From NCBI GenBank assembly GCA_963785765.1, contig CAWAWM010000008.1:682001-746000 (forward strand): a stretch of 64,000 nt of DNA. Direction: 5' to 3'. Below the pieces are notes generated by a model. The model did no database searches, was not told where the DNA came from, and worked only from the letters and a program-made list of their open reading frames with translations. Positions 7,171-16,268 of this stretch are shown one piece after another. A program made the position numbers and the translations under genes. Position 1 is the stretch's first letter, and every line of letters begins with the position of its first letter. The stretch comes from DATBGO01 sp963785765 (GTDB lineage: Bacteria > Actinomycetota > Actinomycetes > Streptosporangiales > Streptosporangiaceae).

Positions 7171-8304
7171 ATGGCACCGAACGACAGGGCGGGCGGCACC
7201 AAGGGCGGCGACAGGGACAAGTCCCTGGAGACCGCACTCGCCCAGATCGAGCGGCAGTTCGGCCGGGGCGCGGTCATGCGGCTCGGCGACGATACCCGCG
7301 CTCCGGTGGAGGTGATCCCGACCGGATCCATCTCGCTCGACGCGGCGCTCGGCATCGGCGGCCTGCCCCGCGGCCGGATCGTCGAGATCTACGGCCCGGA
7401 GAGTAGCGGCAAGACCAGCCTGGCCCTGCACGCGGTGGCCAACGCGCAGAAGGCCGGCGGGATCGCGGCGTTCATCGACGCCGAGCACGCCCTGGACCCC
7501 GACTACGCCAAGAAGCTCGGCGTCGACACCGATGCGCTGCTGGTCTCCCAGCCGGACACCGGCGAGCAGGCGCTGGAGATCGCCGACATGCTGGTGCGGT
7601 CCGGTGCCATCGACGTCGTCGTGATCGACTCGGTGGCGGCACTGGTACCCCGGGCCGAGATCGAGGGCGAGATGGGGGACAGCCACGTCGGCCTCCAGGC
7701 CCGGCTCATGTCCCAGGCCCTGCGCAAGCTCGCGGGCGCGCTGAACCAGACCAAGACCACCGCAATTTTCATTAATCAATTGCGGGAAAAAATCGGAGTC
7801 ATGTTCGGGTCCCCTGAAACGACTACTGGCGGAAAAGCATTGAAGTTTTATGCGTCTATTCGGCTGGATATCCGGCGCATTGAGACGCTCAAGGACGGCA
7901 CCGACGCCGTGGGTAACCGAACCCGGGTGAAGGTGGTCAAGAACAAGTGCAGCCCGCCGTTCAAGGTCGCGGAGTTCGACATCCTGTACGGCGTCGGGAT
8001 CAGCCGGGAAGGCAGCCTCATCGACCTGGGCGTGGAGCAGGCGATCGTCCGTAAGGCGGGTGCCTGGTACACCTACGAGGGCGATCAGCTCGGCCAGGGC
8101 AAGGAGAACGCGCGGAACTTCCTGCGCAGTAACCCGGACGTCGCGAACGAGATCGAGAAGAAGATCAAGGAGAAGCTCGGTGTCGGGCCGCGCCTGGACG
8201 CCGACGCAGCGGGGCCTGGTAATGCGGCCGGGCCTGTTAATAATGCCGGGGCCGGTACCGGATCAGCGGCCGGGCTGACGGTGGTCCCCGGCGGTGGCCG
8301 GTGA
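7171..8304 (+). CDS. recA: Recombinase RecA
   Basis: Forms the filament on single-stranded DNA for strand exchange and stimulates LexA self-cleavage. 377 aa: N-terminal helix, Walker A GPESSGKT, Walker B VVVIDSVAALVP, the L2 loop GVMFGSPETTTGGKALKFY, and the C-terminal domain ending near KEKLGVGPRL. A ~35-residue Ala/Gly/Asn tail after that is low-complexity and not part of the core. The ATG has gggag 7 nt upstream. The SOS box at 6878 indicates DNA-damage induction. Codons from ~7760 to 7880 are unusually AT-rich. recX follows in the same direction. Confidence 0.98.
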   Translation: MAPNDRAGGTKGGDRDKSLETALAQIERQFGRGAVMRLGDDTRAPVEVIPTGSISLDAALGIGGLPRGRIVEIYGPESSGKTSLALHAVANAQKAGGIAAFIDAEHALDPDYAKKLGVDTDALLVSQPDTGEQALEIADMLVRSGAIDVVVIDSVAALVPRAEIEGEMGDSHVGLQARLMSQALRKLAGALNQTKTTAIFINQLREKIGVMFGSPETTTGGKALKFYASIRLDIRRIETLKDGTDAVGNRTRVKVVKNKCSPPFKVAEFDILYGVGISREGSLIDLGVEQAIVRKAGAWYTYEGDQLGQGKENARNFLRSNPDVANEIEKKIKEKLGVGPRLDADAAGPGNAAGPVNNAGAGTGSAAGLTVVPGGGR

Positions 8305-8396
8305 CCGCGGGTCGCGCGGCGGCCGGTGACCACGGTTCCCGGCGGTGGCGGGTGACCGTCGTCCTGATCGGCGGCGGGTGATCGTGGTGCCTGGCG
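8281..8396. repeat. Degenerate repeat between recA and recX
   Basis: Three to four imperfect ~30-bp copies of a ggcggtggccggtgaccgtgg-like sequence, beginning in the last codons of recA and reaching the recX start. Confidence 0.55.
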
Positions 8397-9050
8397 GTGC
8401 CAGCTAGGCGGACGCGGCCCGGGGACCCGCCGGACCCGCGCGCCGGCGAAACGGATCCGGCCGACCTGGACGCGGATCCGGAGGCCGTGGCGCGGCAGAT
8501 CTGCCTGCGGCTGCTGACCGCTGCGCCGAGGACCAGGGCCCAGCTGGCGGAAGCGCTGCGCCGCCGCGGGGTTCCCGACCAGGCGGCCGAGACGGTGCTC
8601 AGCCGGTTCGCCGAAGTGAAGCTGATCGACGACGCCCTGTTCGCCAGCGCCTGGGTGGAGTCGCGGCATTACGGCCGGGGCCTGGCGGGCCGGGCGCTGG
8701 CCGCCGAGCTCCGGCACCGGGGCGTGCCAGCGCAGGACATCCAGGCGGCGGTCGGTCAGCTCGACCCGGAGCAGGAGGCCGCCACGGCGCGGGCCCTGGT
8801 GGCCCGGCGGCTGGCGGGCACGCGCGGTCAGCCGCTGCCGGCCCGGGTCCGACGGCTGGTCGGGTTGCTGGCCAGGAAGGGCTATCCGCCGGCGCTGGCC
8901 TACCGGGTCGTGCGCGAGGCCCTGGAACAGGAAGGCGTCGACGCGGCGGAAGCGGGGCTCGACCTGAGCGACGCGCCGGATCCGGTCCAGGACGGGGAGC
9001 CGGGCCAGGACTGGGAGCGGGGCCAGGACGGGGAACTGTCGGCCTGGTGA
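8397..9050 (+). CDS. recX: Regulatory protein RecX
   Basis: Inhibitor of RecA filament extension; three tandem RecX three-helix repeats are visible, including ICLRLLTAAPRTRAQLAEAL, LIDDALFASAWVESRHYG and LARKGYPPALAYRVVREALEQ. 217 aa; the C-terminal ~25 residues repeat GQDWE/GQDGE. GTG 8397 is chosen as the first start in frame after recA; no strong ribosome site is evident, and the gap to recA (92 nt) is repeat sequence. It is likely cotranscribed with recA. Confidence 0.9.
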   Translation: MPARRTRPGDPPDPRAGETDPADLDADPEAVARQICLRLLTAAPRTRAQLAEALRRRGVPDQAAETVLSRFAEVKLIDDALFASAWVESRHYGRGLAGRALAAELRHRGVPAQDIQAAVGQLDPEQEAATARALVARRLAGTRGQPLPARVRRLVGLLARKGYPPALAYRVVREALEQEGVDAAEAGLDLSDAPDPVQDGEPGQDWERGQDGELSAW

Positions 9051-9684
9051 CGGGCAGGTGAACAGCGGCCCCGGGCGGCCGGCGAACGATCTTCACGGGC
9101 GGCCTTGCTTGCCCAAATCGTTATCTCCGCTTAACCTCACGGCAGCGAGGTTTTACTCCGCGCAGGGCGGATCAACTGAGATGAACGAGATGAGTTACAG
9201 GCGCCGGACGGCACCGGAACGGGTCAGCCGATCCGGCCGGCCGGGAGGCCGTGAACGTTTGTCATGGCGGCCGCACGACGGTCGGCGTCCGAGCCTGCCA
9301 GGCGGCGGCCTGGCCGGGCGGCGGCCCTGCCGCCGTGGGCACTTGACCAGCGCTGGTCACCTAGGTGACCACGCTGGCCTGGCCTTTCGTGATCGGAAGA
9401 CCGGATCGGGGCCAGGCTGGCTGGCCCGGACGCCGGGCAGAGTGCGGGAGGGCCGTCCAGGTCAGTAGCGGCGGCACCGCCGCGGGCACAGCCCGGGGCC
9501 GGATTGAGCAGGAGGGATGGGAGGCAGCACCAGCCGCCGCCACGTGCCCGGCTGGCCGGACTAGCCGGCTGAGCCGGTCGCCCTGAACGGCCCGTTCGCG
9601 GGCGCGCAGTAACGCCTCGCTGCAGGGCGCACGTGGCATCGGTGAGCGGTGCCACGGGGCCCTTGAGCGGGAAAGGGGCGAGCT
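9051..9684. other. 634-bp intergenic region before rny
   Basis: No convincing gene. A 136-codon open frame (9058-9468) is Arg/Gly-rich and resembles no family. The middle holds overlapping palindromes (9345-9370), listed separately. The stretch around 9115-9185 is less GC-rich and could hold a promoter. rny has a purine-rich ggaaaggggcgag ribosome site just before its GTG. Confidence 0.6.
9345..9370. promoter_or_regulatory. Overlapping perfect palindromes upstream of rny
   Basis: GACCAGCGCTGGTC (9345-9358) overlaps GGTCACCTAGGTGACC (9355-9370). The second is further flanked by CAGCG/CGCTG, allowing a longer stem. It could be an operator for a dimeric regulator or a processed hairpin. Confidence 0.5.
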
Positions 9685-11304
9685 GTGAGTAACGGAATTG
9701 TGCTCGTACTGGCGATCGGGCTCGTTGCCGCTCTGTTCGCGCTCGTCTTCGTCCTCCGCAGATCGTCGGCCAAGACGGCAGTACCCGGCCGTCCGGTGGA
9801 GACTCCCAGCCCGCAGCCGCGGGCGGCCACGCCCGAGGAGCTGGCGGCGGCCAGCCAGGAGGCGGAGCGGCTCCGGGCTCGCGCCGAAGCCGACGCGCAG
9901 GCCATCATGCGCAAGGCCGAGGAGGCGGCGCAGCAGGCGGCCGAGGACCGGCGCGAGGTCGAGGAAGAGATCCGGGCGGTCAAGGACGAGATCAAGCAGC
10001 TGCGTGCCGATCTGGAGCGCCGGGAAGCCAGGCTGGCGGAGCGGGAACAGCGGACCCACGAGGAGGCGCGCCTGCTGGACCAGCGGTCCACCGAGCTTGA
10101 CCGGGTCCGGCAGGGCCTCGACACGCAGCGCTCCGAGCTTGGCCGGCTCGAAGAGGACCGCCGCGCGGTAATGGAGCGGGTGGCGGGCCTGACCGCCGAC
10201 GCGGCCAAGGCGGAGCTGGTCACCGGGATCCAGAATCAGGCCAAGCGCGAGGCGGCCCTCATCGTCAGGGGGATCGAGGACGAGGCCCAGAAAGAGGGCC
10301 AGAAGCGGGCCAGGAAGATCGTCACGCTCGCCATCCAGCGGGTCGCGAGCGAGCAGACCAGCGAGTCGGTCGTGTCCGTCCTGCATCTGCCCGGAGACGA
10401 GATGAAGGGCCGGATCATCGGCCGGGAAGGCCGCAACATCCGGGCGTTCGAGACCGTCACCGGGGTCAACCTGATCATCGATGACACGCCCGAGGCGGTG
10501 CTGCTGTCGTGCTTCGACCCGGTGCGGCGCGAAGTGGGCAGGCTGACCCTGGAGCGCCTGGTGCTGGACGGCAGGATCCACCCGCAGCGGATCGAGGAAG
10601 CCTACGAGCGGAGCAAGGCTGACATCGAGCAGCTGTGCGTGCGAGCCGGCGAGGACGCGCTGGTGGATCTGGCCATCACCGATCTGCACCCGGAACTGAC
10701 CAACCTGCTCGGCAGGCTCAGGTACCGCACCTCCTACGGCCAGAACGTGCTCAAGCACCTGGTGGAGTCCGCGCACATCGCCGGCATGATGGCCAGCGAG
10801 CTCGGCATGGATCCGGTGCTGATGAAGCGCTGCACGGTGCTGCACGACATCGGCAAGGCGCTGACGCACGAGGTGCAGGGCAGCCATGCGCTGATCGGAG
10901 CGGAGATCGCCCGCCGGTACGGCGAGTCGGAGGACGTGGTGCACGCCATCGAGGCGCATCACAACGAGGTCGAGGTCAAGACGGTGGAAGCGGTCCTGAC
11001 CCAGGCGGCCGATGCGATCAGCGGCGGCCGCCCGGGCGCGCGGCGGGAGTCGCTGGAGGCCTACATTAAGCGGCTGGAGCGGCTCGAGCAGATCGCGCTG
11101 GCCCAGCCGGGCGTCGAGAAGGTGTTCGCCATGCAGGCCGGCCGGGAGGTCCGGGTCATGGTCAAGCCGGAGAACGTGGACGACATCCAGGCCCAGGTGA
11201 TCGCCCGTGACGTGGCCAAGCAGGTCGAGGAGGAACTGACCTACCCGGGCCAGATCCGGGTCACCGTGGTCCGCGAGTCGCGCGCGATCGAGTTCGCCCG
11301 CTAG
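9685..11304 (+). CDS. rny: Ribonuclease Y
   Basis: Membrane-anchored endoribonuclease that initiates mRNA decay. 539 aa: N-terminal transmembrane helix (IVLVLAIGLVAALFALVFVL), a long charged coiled coil to ~residue 200, a KH domain (GRIIGREGRNIRAFE), and an HD domain (HDIGKALTHEVQGSHA, AIEAHHNEVE). The length matches the family (~520). The GTG start is preceded by a purine-rich site. The gene ends 19 nt before a convergent peptidase gene. Confidence 0.96.
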   Translation: MSNGIVLVLAIGLVAALFALVFVLRRSSAKTAVPGRPVETPSPQPRAATPEELAAASQEAERLRARAEADAQAIMRKAEEAAQQAAEDRREVEEEIRAVKDEIKQLRADLERREARLAEREQRTHEEARLLDQRSTELDRVRQGLDTQRSELGRLEEDRRAVMERVAGLTADAAKAELVTGIQNQAKREAALIVRGIEDEAQKEGQKRARKIVTLAIQRVASEQTSESVVSVLHLPGDEMKGRIIGREGRNIRAFETVTGVNLIIDDTPEAVLLSCFDPVRREVGRLTLERLVLDGRIHPQRIEEAYERSKADIEQLCVRAGEDALVDLAITDLHPELTNLLGRLRYRTSYGQNVLKHLVESAHIAGMMASELGMDPVLMKRCTVLHDIGKALTHEVQGSHALIGAEIARRYGESEDVVHAIEAHHNEVEVKTVEAVLTQAADAISGGRPGARRESLEAYIKRLERLEQIALAQPGVEKVFAMQAGREVRVMVKPENVDDIQAQVIARDVAKQVEEELTYPGQIRVTVVRESRAIEFAR

Positions 11305-11323
11305 CGGGACGCCGGCTGCACCG

Positions 11324-13585
11324 TCAGCGGGGCCCGGCGGCCGCCGCCTGCCGCCCGGCTTCGGCCGACAGCGCCACCTGCGGCGTGGCGGGCGGCGTGA
11401 AGCCGAGGATCTGGCCGTAGAAGGACAGCTCTGCCTCCAGGGCCGTGGCGATGGTCTCGGCCTTCCTGAACCCGTGCGACTCGCCGTCGAACGCTAGGTA
11501 ACCATGCCGGATGCCATGGGCGGCGAGATCGGCGGCGATGCTCTCCGCCTGCTGCGGCATCACGATCGGGTCATCGAGGCCCTGCAGCAGCAGGATCGGG
11601 CAGGTCTGGTCCGTCACGTGGCCGACCGGGGCGCGCTCGGCGTAGACGGCGTCGAAGCCCGGCAGCGGCCCGATCAGCCCGTCCAGGTAGCGCGATTCGA
11701 AGTCGTGCGTCCGTTCGGCGAAACCCTGCAGGTCGGCGACTCCGAAGTAGGAGGCTGCCGCGCTGAAGGCCGCGCCCGCCGTGACGCCCGTGGTCACCGC
11801 GGCCAGGGTGGTCCAGCCGCCCGCCGAGGCACCGCGGATCGCCAGCCGGCCCGGGTCCGCCAGCCCGTTGCTGACCAGCCAGCGGGCGGCTGCCACGGCG
11901 TCCTCGACATCCACCACCCCCCATTGCCGGCGCAGCCGCTCCCGGTACAGCCGTCCGTACCCCGTGGAGCCGCCGTAGTTGACGTCGATGATCCCGATGC
12001 CCCGGCTGGTGAAGAAGGCCTTCTGCATATCGAGCAGGGCGACCGCGCACGACGTCGGGCCGCCGTGCACCCACACCACGAACGGTGGCAGCTCGCCGGG
12101 CGGTGCCGTCGCATCCGGATTCGCGGGCGGATACACCAGCGCGTGCACGACGCGGCCGAACCGGCCTTCCAGGTCGACCTGGCGCGGCACCGGCAGGAAC
12201 CTGGCATCCGGGGGCTCTTCGGATTCCCGCTGCAGAATGTCAGTCCGGGCGGTCGCCACGTCGGTCCGGAACACCGACAGCGGCTCCGCCGGGCCGCCGG
12301 CGGCGCCGACGATCACGGTCCCGTTCGCGGACAGCGTCGGCACGAACACGCCGACCGGCAGCTCTAGGTCGGTGAGTTCGAAGGTCTCCGGGTCCAGCAG
12401 CCCCAGCCGCATGCTGCCGCGCCCGTGCAGGACGGCCAGCCGCCCGTCGCCGAGGACTGCGAACGGCCTGCCGCCCAGCTGCCACAGCGGTCCGGCGAAC
12501 TCCTCCTCGGCCGGGTAGAGCGCCTGCGGCGGCTCGCCATTGAGCCCGACCTGATAAATGTTCCACCAGCCGGTCCAGTCGGTGACCACATACAGGCTGG
12601 TGTTGTCACGCCAGGCCGGGGCCAGCACCGACTCGCCCAGGCCGCCCTTGACCAGGCCCTTGCCCGGGATGCCGTTCTCGACCATCGCGACCCGAAGCTC
12701 GGTGCCATCCCACGGCATGTGCGGGTGATTCCAGCTGATCCAGGCCAGCCGGCTGCCATCGGGAGACGGAGTCGGGAACGCGACGAAGTCACTGCCGGTC
12801 ACCAGCACGCGGATCGCATCGGGGTTCCCGGCCGCCGAGCCGTCCAGCGGCACCGCGACGATAGCGCGGCTGACCTTGCCGTCCTCATGCCGCTCGCGGA
12901 CGCACCACACCTCGGTGCCATCGGGGGACAGGACGAAGTCGGCGTAGCGCAGCGCCGCCGCCCCGCCGGTTCCTGAGCCAGCCGGGCCGGGGGGCGCCGG
13001 ATCGGGCGTGAGCGGCCGCGGCGCCTGCTTCCCGTCGGCGACCTCAGGCCCGGCCACATACAGGCGCTGGTCGGCGTAGTTGGCGAAAACGATCGCGTGG
13101 CCGCGCGGCACCCGGCCGCCAGCCGGGGCGGCCTGGGCGGCGGCCCTGGGGACGGGGAGGTAGGAGCGCCCGCCGTACTCGTGCACCCGGGTGCGGGCAT
13201 TCCACGGCGCTGGCAGCAGCGTGGTCTGCCGCCCGCCCGGGCCGCGGTGGATGATCGTGACCCGGCCGCCCTCCTCGGGCCGCCCCTCGTGCCACCAGAC
13301 GTCGCCGCCGATCACCATGGGAAACGAGATGTGCGCCCGGCCACGGGCAACTTCCGCTGCGCTGATGGGGGACGGCCACGCGCCATACGGGACCGCCGCG
13401 GGCTGCGCGCCGGCGACCAGGGCCGCGTCGGTCCCGGCCGGTTCCTGACCGCTTCCTGCTGTGCTGTTTCCTGCTGTGCCGTTTCGTGCTGTGCCGTTTC
13501 CCGCTGTGTCGTTTCGTGCTGTGCCGTTCGCTCTGTCCGCTGCTTCCGCTGCTTCCGCTGCCGCGCCCGGCACCCTGTCAGTCAT
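11324..13585 (-). CDS. S9 family peptidase (prolyl oligopeptidase / acylaminoacyl-peptidase-like)
   Basis: Serine peptidase of 753 aa with an N-terminal beta-propeller and a C-terminal alpha/beta-hydrolase domain. The catalytic triad is visible: Ser in RGASAGGW, Asp in LLQGLDDPIV, His in DGESHGFRK; HGGP (oxyanion) precedes it. Start taken at ATG 13583-13585 (MTDRVPGAAAEAA); the open frame continues 255 nt upstream, but that part would overlap the miaB start and shows no homology. The N terminus carries 5-residue repeats (GNGTA/RNDTA). No signal peptide, so it is probably cytosolic. It separates rny from miaB. Confidence 0.88.
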   Translation of the reverse strand: MTDRVPGAAAEAAEAADRANGTARNDTAGNGTARNGTAGNSTAGSGQEPAGTDAALVAGAQPAAVPYGAWPSPISAAEVARGRAHISFPMVIGGDVWWHEGRPEEGGRVTIIHRGPGGRQTTLLPAPWNARTRVHEYGGRSYLPVPRAAAQAAPAGGRVPRGHAIVFANYADQRLYVAGPEVADGKQAPRPLTPDPAPPGPAGSGTGGAAALRYADFVLSPDGTEVWCVRERHEDGKVSRAIVAVPLDGSAAGNPDAIRVLVTGSDFVAFPTPSPDGSRLAWISWNHPHMPWDGTELRVAMVENGIPGKGLVKGGLGESVLAPAWRDNTSLYVVTDWTGWWNIYQVGLNGEPPQALYPAEEEFAGPLWQLGGRPFAVLGDGRLAVLHGRGSMRLGLLDPETFELTDLELPVGVFVPTLSANGTVIVGAAGGPAEPLSVFRTDVATARTDILQRESEEPPDARFLPVPRQVDLEGRFGRVVHALVYPPANPDATAPPGELPPFVVWVHGGPTSCAVALLDMQKAFFTSRGIGIIDVNYGGSTGYGRLYRERLRRQWGVVDVEDAVAAARWLVSNGLADPGRLAIRGASAGGWTTLAAVTTGVTAGAAFSAAASYFGVADLQGFAERTHDFESRYLDGLIGPLPGFDAVYAERAPVGHVTDQTCPILLLQGLDDPIVMPQQAESIAADLAAHGIRHGYLAFDGESHGFRKAETIATALEAELSFYGQILGFTPPATPQVALSAEAGRQAAAAGPR
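13451..13530. repeat. 15-bp tandem repeat in the S9 peptidase N terminus
   Basis: About five units of gtgctgtttcctgct / gtgccgtttcgtgct on the plus strand; on the coding strand they encode Asn-Gly-Thr-Ala-like pentapeptides. The reading frame is kept because the unit is divisible by three. Confidence 0.8.
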
Positions 13586-13662
13586 AGGGATATCGTGCCC
13601 TACCGGGCGGGTGGGCCTACTGGTGATTCCGGACATGTGCCGCGTCAAGAACGCGGAAATCA

Positions 13663-13682
13663 GCGGCTGGCCGGCCAGCCGC
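13663..13682. promoter_or_regulatory. 20-bp perfect palindrome between divergent S9 peptidase and miaB
   Basis: GCGGCTGGCC/GGCCAGCCGC is a perfect 20-bp palindrome. A second inverted repeat, ccgcgt/acgcgg, lies at ~13640-13655. Both are in the 189-bp divergent region. Confidence 0.4.
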
Positions 13683-13774
13683 GAAAATGGCCTGCGGCGC
13701 CCGCCCGCAGCGCGCCGATCCCGGCGCCGCACGCGTGGCCGGACCGGGTCCGGGCGCCGTCTACCCTGGTGACC

Positions 13775-15292
13775 ATGGTTGGCTCCGACATCCAGCGAAG
13801 CTTTGAGATCCGCACCTACGGGTGCCAGATGAATATGCACGATTCCGAGCGCCTAGCCGGGCTGCTCGAGGGGGCCGGCTACGCGCGGGCCGCCACTGAC
13901 GCCGTCCCCGATGTCGTGGTCTTCAACACCTGCGCGGTGCGGGAGAACGCGGACAACCGGCTCTACGGGAACCTCGGCCAGCTGCTGCCGGTCAAGAAGG
14001 CCCACCCGGGCATGCAGATCGCCGTCGGCGGCTGCCTGGCGCAGAAGGACCGGGCCGCCATCACCGCGCGCGCCCCCTGGGTGGACGTGGTGTTCGGCAC
14101 GCATAACATCGGCTCGCTGCCGGTGCTGCTGGAGCGCGCGCGAGTCCTTGAGCAGGCCCAGGTCGAGATCGTGGAGTCGCTGGAGCGCTTCCCTTCGGTG
14201 CTCCCAGCCAGCCGGGACAGCGCGTACTCCGGGTGGGTCGCCATCTCGGTGGGCTGCAATAACACCTGCACGTTCTGCATCGTGCCGAGCCTGCGCGGCC
14301 GTGAGGAGGACCGGCGGCCCGGCGATGTGCTGGCCGAGATCCGGGCGCTGGTGGCGGCCGGGGTCGTCGAGGTGACGCTTCTCGGGCAGAACGTGAACTC
14401 CTACGGAGCCGCGTTCGGTGACCGCCAGGCGTTCGGCAAGCTGCTGCGGGCCTGCGGTGAGATCGACGGGCTCGAACGGGTCCGGTTCACCTCCCCGCAC
14501 CCCAGGGACTTCACCGACGACGTCATCGACGCGATGGCACAGACCCCGAATGTCATGCCGCAGCTGCACATGCCGCTGCAGTCCGGCTCGGACGCGGTGC
14601 TCCGGGCGATGCGGCGCGCCTACCGCAGGGAAAAGTACCTGACGATTCTGGAGAAAGTCCGGGCCGCGATGCCGGACGCCGCGATTACCACCGACATCAT
14701 CGTGGGATTTCCCGGGGAGACGGAACGGGATTTCGCCGGCACGCTCGATATCGTCAGGCAGGCTCGCTTCGCCGGTGCATTTACCTTCCAGTATTCGATC
14801 AGGCCAGGGACTCCGGCGGCGGCCATGGACGGCCAGGTACCTGCCGAGGTGGTGCGGGAGCGGTACGAGCGGCTCACCGCGCTGGTCGCGGAGATCACGC
14901 TGGCGGAGAACCTGAAGCTGCTCGGCGGCGAGGTCGAGATCTTGGTCGCGGAAGGCGAGGGACGCAAGGACCAGGCCACCCACCGGATGTCGGGCCGGGC
15001 CCGCGACAACCGGCTGGTGCATTTCGCCCCGGCCGGGACCGCGCCGCGGCCGGGGGACATGGTGACCACGGTGGTGACGCGCGGCGCGCCGAACTACCTG
15101 ATCGCGGACGGCGCGCCCACCGCGGTGCGGCCGACCCGCGGCGGTGATGCGTGGGACGCGCGGCAGGCGGCCACCACCGCGGCTGGCACCGGCGCGGCTG
15201 GCGCCGGCCCGGACGGCGGGGGCTCGGGTTCCGCCGCGGCAGCGCCCGCCCGGGTGCTGCTTGGCATGCCGGCGCTGCGCCAGCCGGTCTAG
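13775..15292 (+). CDS. miaB: tRNA-2-methylthio-N6-dimethylallyladenosine synthase
   Basis: Radical-SAM methylthiotransferase acting on i6A37 of tRNA, downstream of MiaA chemistry. 505 aa: UPF0004 domain with FEIRTYGCQMN and VVFNTCAVRENA, the radical-SAM motif GCNNTCTFCIVPSLRG (CxxxCxxC), and a TRAM domain. A ~55-residue Ala/Gly-rich tail follows. ATG 13775 is chosen because the family starts here and TACCCT (13762-13767) lies 7 nt upstream, a leaderless arrangement. The frame is open much further upstream but overlaps the opposite peptidase gene. Confidence 0.95.
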   Translation: MVGSDIQRSFEIRTYGCQMNMHDSERLAGLLEGAGYARAATDAVPDVVVFNTCAVRENADNRLYGNLGQLLPVKKAHPGMQIAVGGCLAQKDRAAITARAPWVDVVFGTHNIGSLPVLLERARVLEQAQVEIVESLERFPSVLPASRDSAYSGWVAISVGCNNTCTFCIVPSLRGREEDRRPGDVLAEIRALVAAGVVEVTLLGQNVNSYGAAFGDRQAFGKLLRACGEIDGLERVRFTSPHPRDFTDDVIDAMAQTPNVMPQLHMPLQSGSDAVLRAMRRAYRREKYLTILEKVRAAMPDAAITTDIIVGFPGETERDFAGTLDIVRQARFAGAFTFQYSIRPGTPAAAMDGQVPAEVVRERYERLTALVAEITLAENLKLLGGEVEILVAEGEGRKDQATHRMSGRARDNRLVHFAPAGTAPRPGDMVTTVVTRGAPNYLIADGAPTAVRPTRGGDAWDARQAATTAAGTGAAGAGPDGGGSGSAAAAPARVLLGMPALRQPV

Positions 15293-15295
15293 GCG

Positions 15296-16264
15296 GTGCT
15301 GGTCGCCGCCGCGGTCTGCCCGCACCCGCCGTTGCTGATCCCGGCGGCTGCTGGCGTAGCCGGATGGACAGCCGGCGCAGCGCCCGGCGAAGCACCCCAG
15401 GACGGTGGTCAGCCGGTGGCCGCCGAGGGCGCTGGCAGTGCTGCGGCAGCGGCCGCGGACGGTCCGGGCGGCCTGGACCAGTCCCCGCAGGCAGGCGGCT
15501 CCCGTTGCGGCGGTGGGCAGGAACTCGGCGACGACGTCCTGCCGTCGGTCCGGGCCGCCTGCCGCGCCGCCGTGGCCGGCCTGATCCGGGCGGAACCTGA
15601 CCTGATCGTGGTGGTGGGCGGCGCGGCGGCCGCGGGCGAGTACAGCGGCTCGGCGGCGGGCAGCCTGCAGGAGTTCGGCGTGCCGGTCACGATCGGATCA
15701 GGGCCCCCGGTCCTGCCGCTGTCGCTCACGGTCGGTGCCTGGCTGCTCCGCAGCTGCGGCCTGCGCCCTGACGAGCCGCCCGCGGCGGGGCTGCGGGCGG
15801 TGGCGCGGGCCACGCCCGCGCCGGACTGCCTGCGCCTGGGCGCACGGCTCGCGGTCGCGGCTCCCCGGGTGGCCATGCTCGCCATGGGAGATGGCTCGGC
15901 CAGGAAGGCGACCGGCGCGCCTGGCGCGCCTGATCCGGTGGCGGACCGATACGACGCCGACGTGGCCGCGGCCCTGGCCGCCGCCGATCCTGGCCGGCTG
16001 GCCAGGCTCGATGCCGCACTCGACGATGTCCTTTCGGTCGCCGGGCGGGCGGCCTGGCAGGTGCTGGCCGGCGCTGCGGCTGCGGCCGACGGGCGGCTGC
16101 GCGGGAGGTTGCGGTGCGCGGTCGCCCCCTTTGGCGTCAGCTACCTGGTCGCGTCGTGGGACGGCCCGCTCGCCGGAGCGCAGGAAGATTCCGGTCCGCT
16201 GGAAGACTCCGGCCCGCTGGAAGACTCCGGCCCGCTGGAAGACTCCGGTCCGCTGCAAGACTGA
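15296..16264 (+). CDS. Class III extradiol dioxygenase-like protein
   Basis: 322 aa, starting LVAAAVCPHPPLLIPAAAG, the hallmark of the class III extradiol dioxygenase (LigB-like) relatives that sit between miaB and miaA in actinomycetes. The family normally binds Fe2+ and cleaves catechols; here His in CPHPPLL is visible, but I cannot confirm a complete metal site, so function is unknown. A Gly/Ala-rich insert occupies residues ~22-75. The C terminus ends in four EDSGPL repeats. The GTG start is 3 nt after the miaB stop and miaA follows 4 nt later, so it is operonic. Confidence 0.75.
   Translation: MLVAAAVCPHPPLLIPAAAGVAGWTAGAAPGEAPQDGGQPVAAEGAGSAAAAAADGPGGLDQSPQAGGSRCGGGQELGDDVLPSVRAACRAAVAGLIRAEPDLIVVVGGAAAAGEYSGSAAGSLQEFGVPVTIGSGPPVLPLSLTVGAWLLRSCGLRPDEPPAAGLRAVARATPAPDCLRLGARLAVAAPRVAMLAMGDGSARKATGAPGAPDPVADRYDADVAAALAAADPGRLARLDAALDDVLSVAGRAAWQVLAGAAAAADGRLRGRLRCAVAPFGVSYLVASWDGPLAGAQEDSGPLEDSGPLEDSGPLEDSGPLQD
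16184..16264 (+). repeat. 18-bp tandem repeat encoding EDSGPL
   Basis: Four units (16184-16255) of gaagactccggcccgctg plus a partial unit that contains the stop codon. The near identity suggests recent expansion. Confidence 0.92.
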
Positions 16265-16268
16265 GGCC

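Noticed and set aside
9058..9468. 136-codon frame between recX and rny
   Set aside because: Arg/Gly/Pro-rich with no family resemblance; crosses the palindromic region.
9361..10962. 533-codon minus-strand open frame opposite rny
   Set aside because: Antisense shadow of rny with repeated Leu/Arg/Gly patterns arising from its coiled-coil codons.
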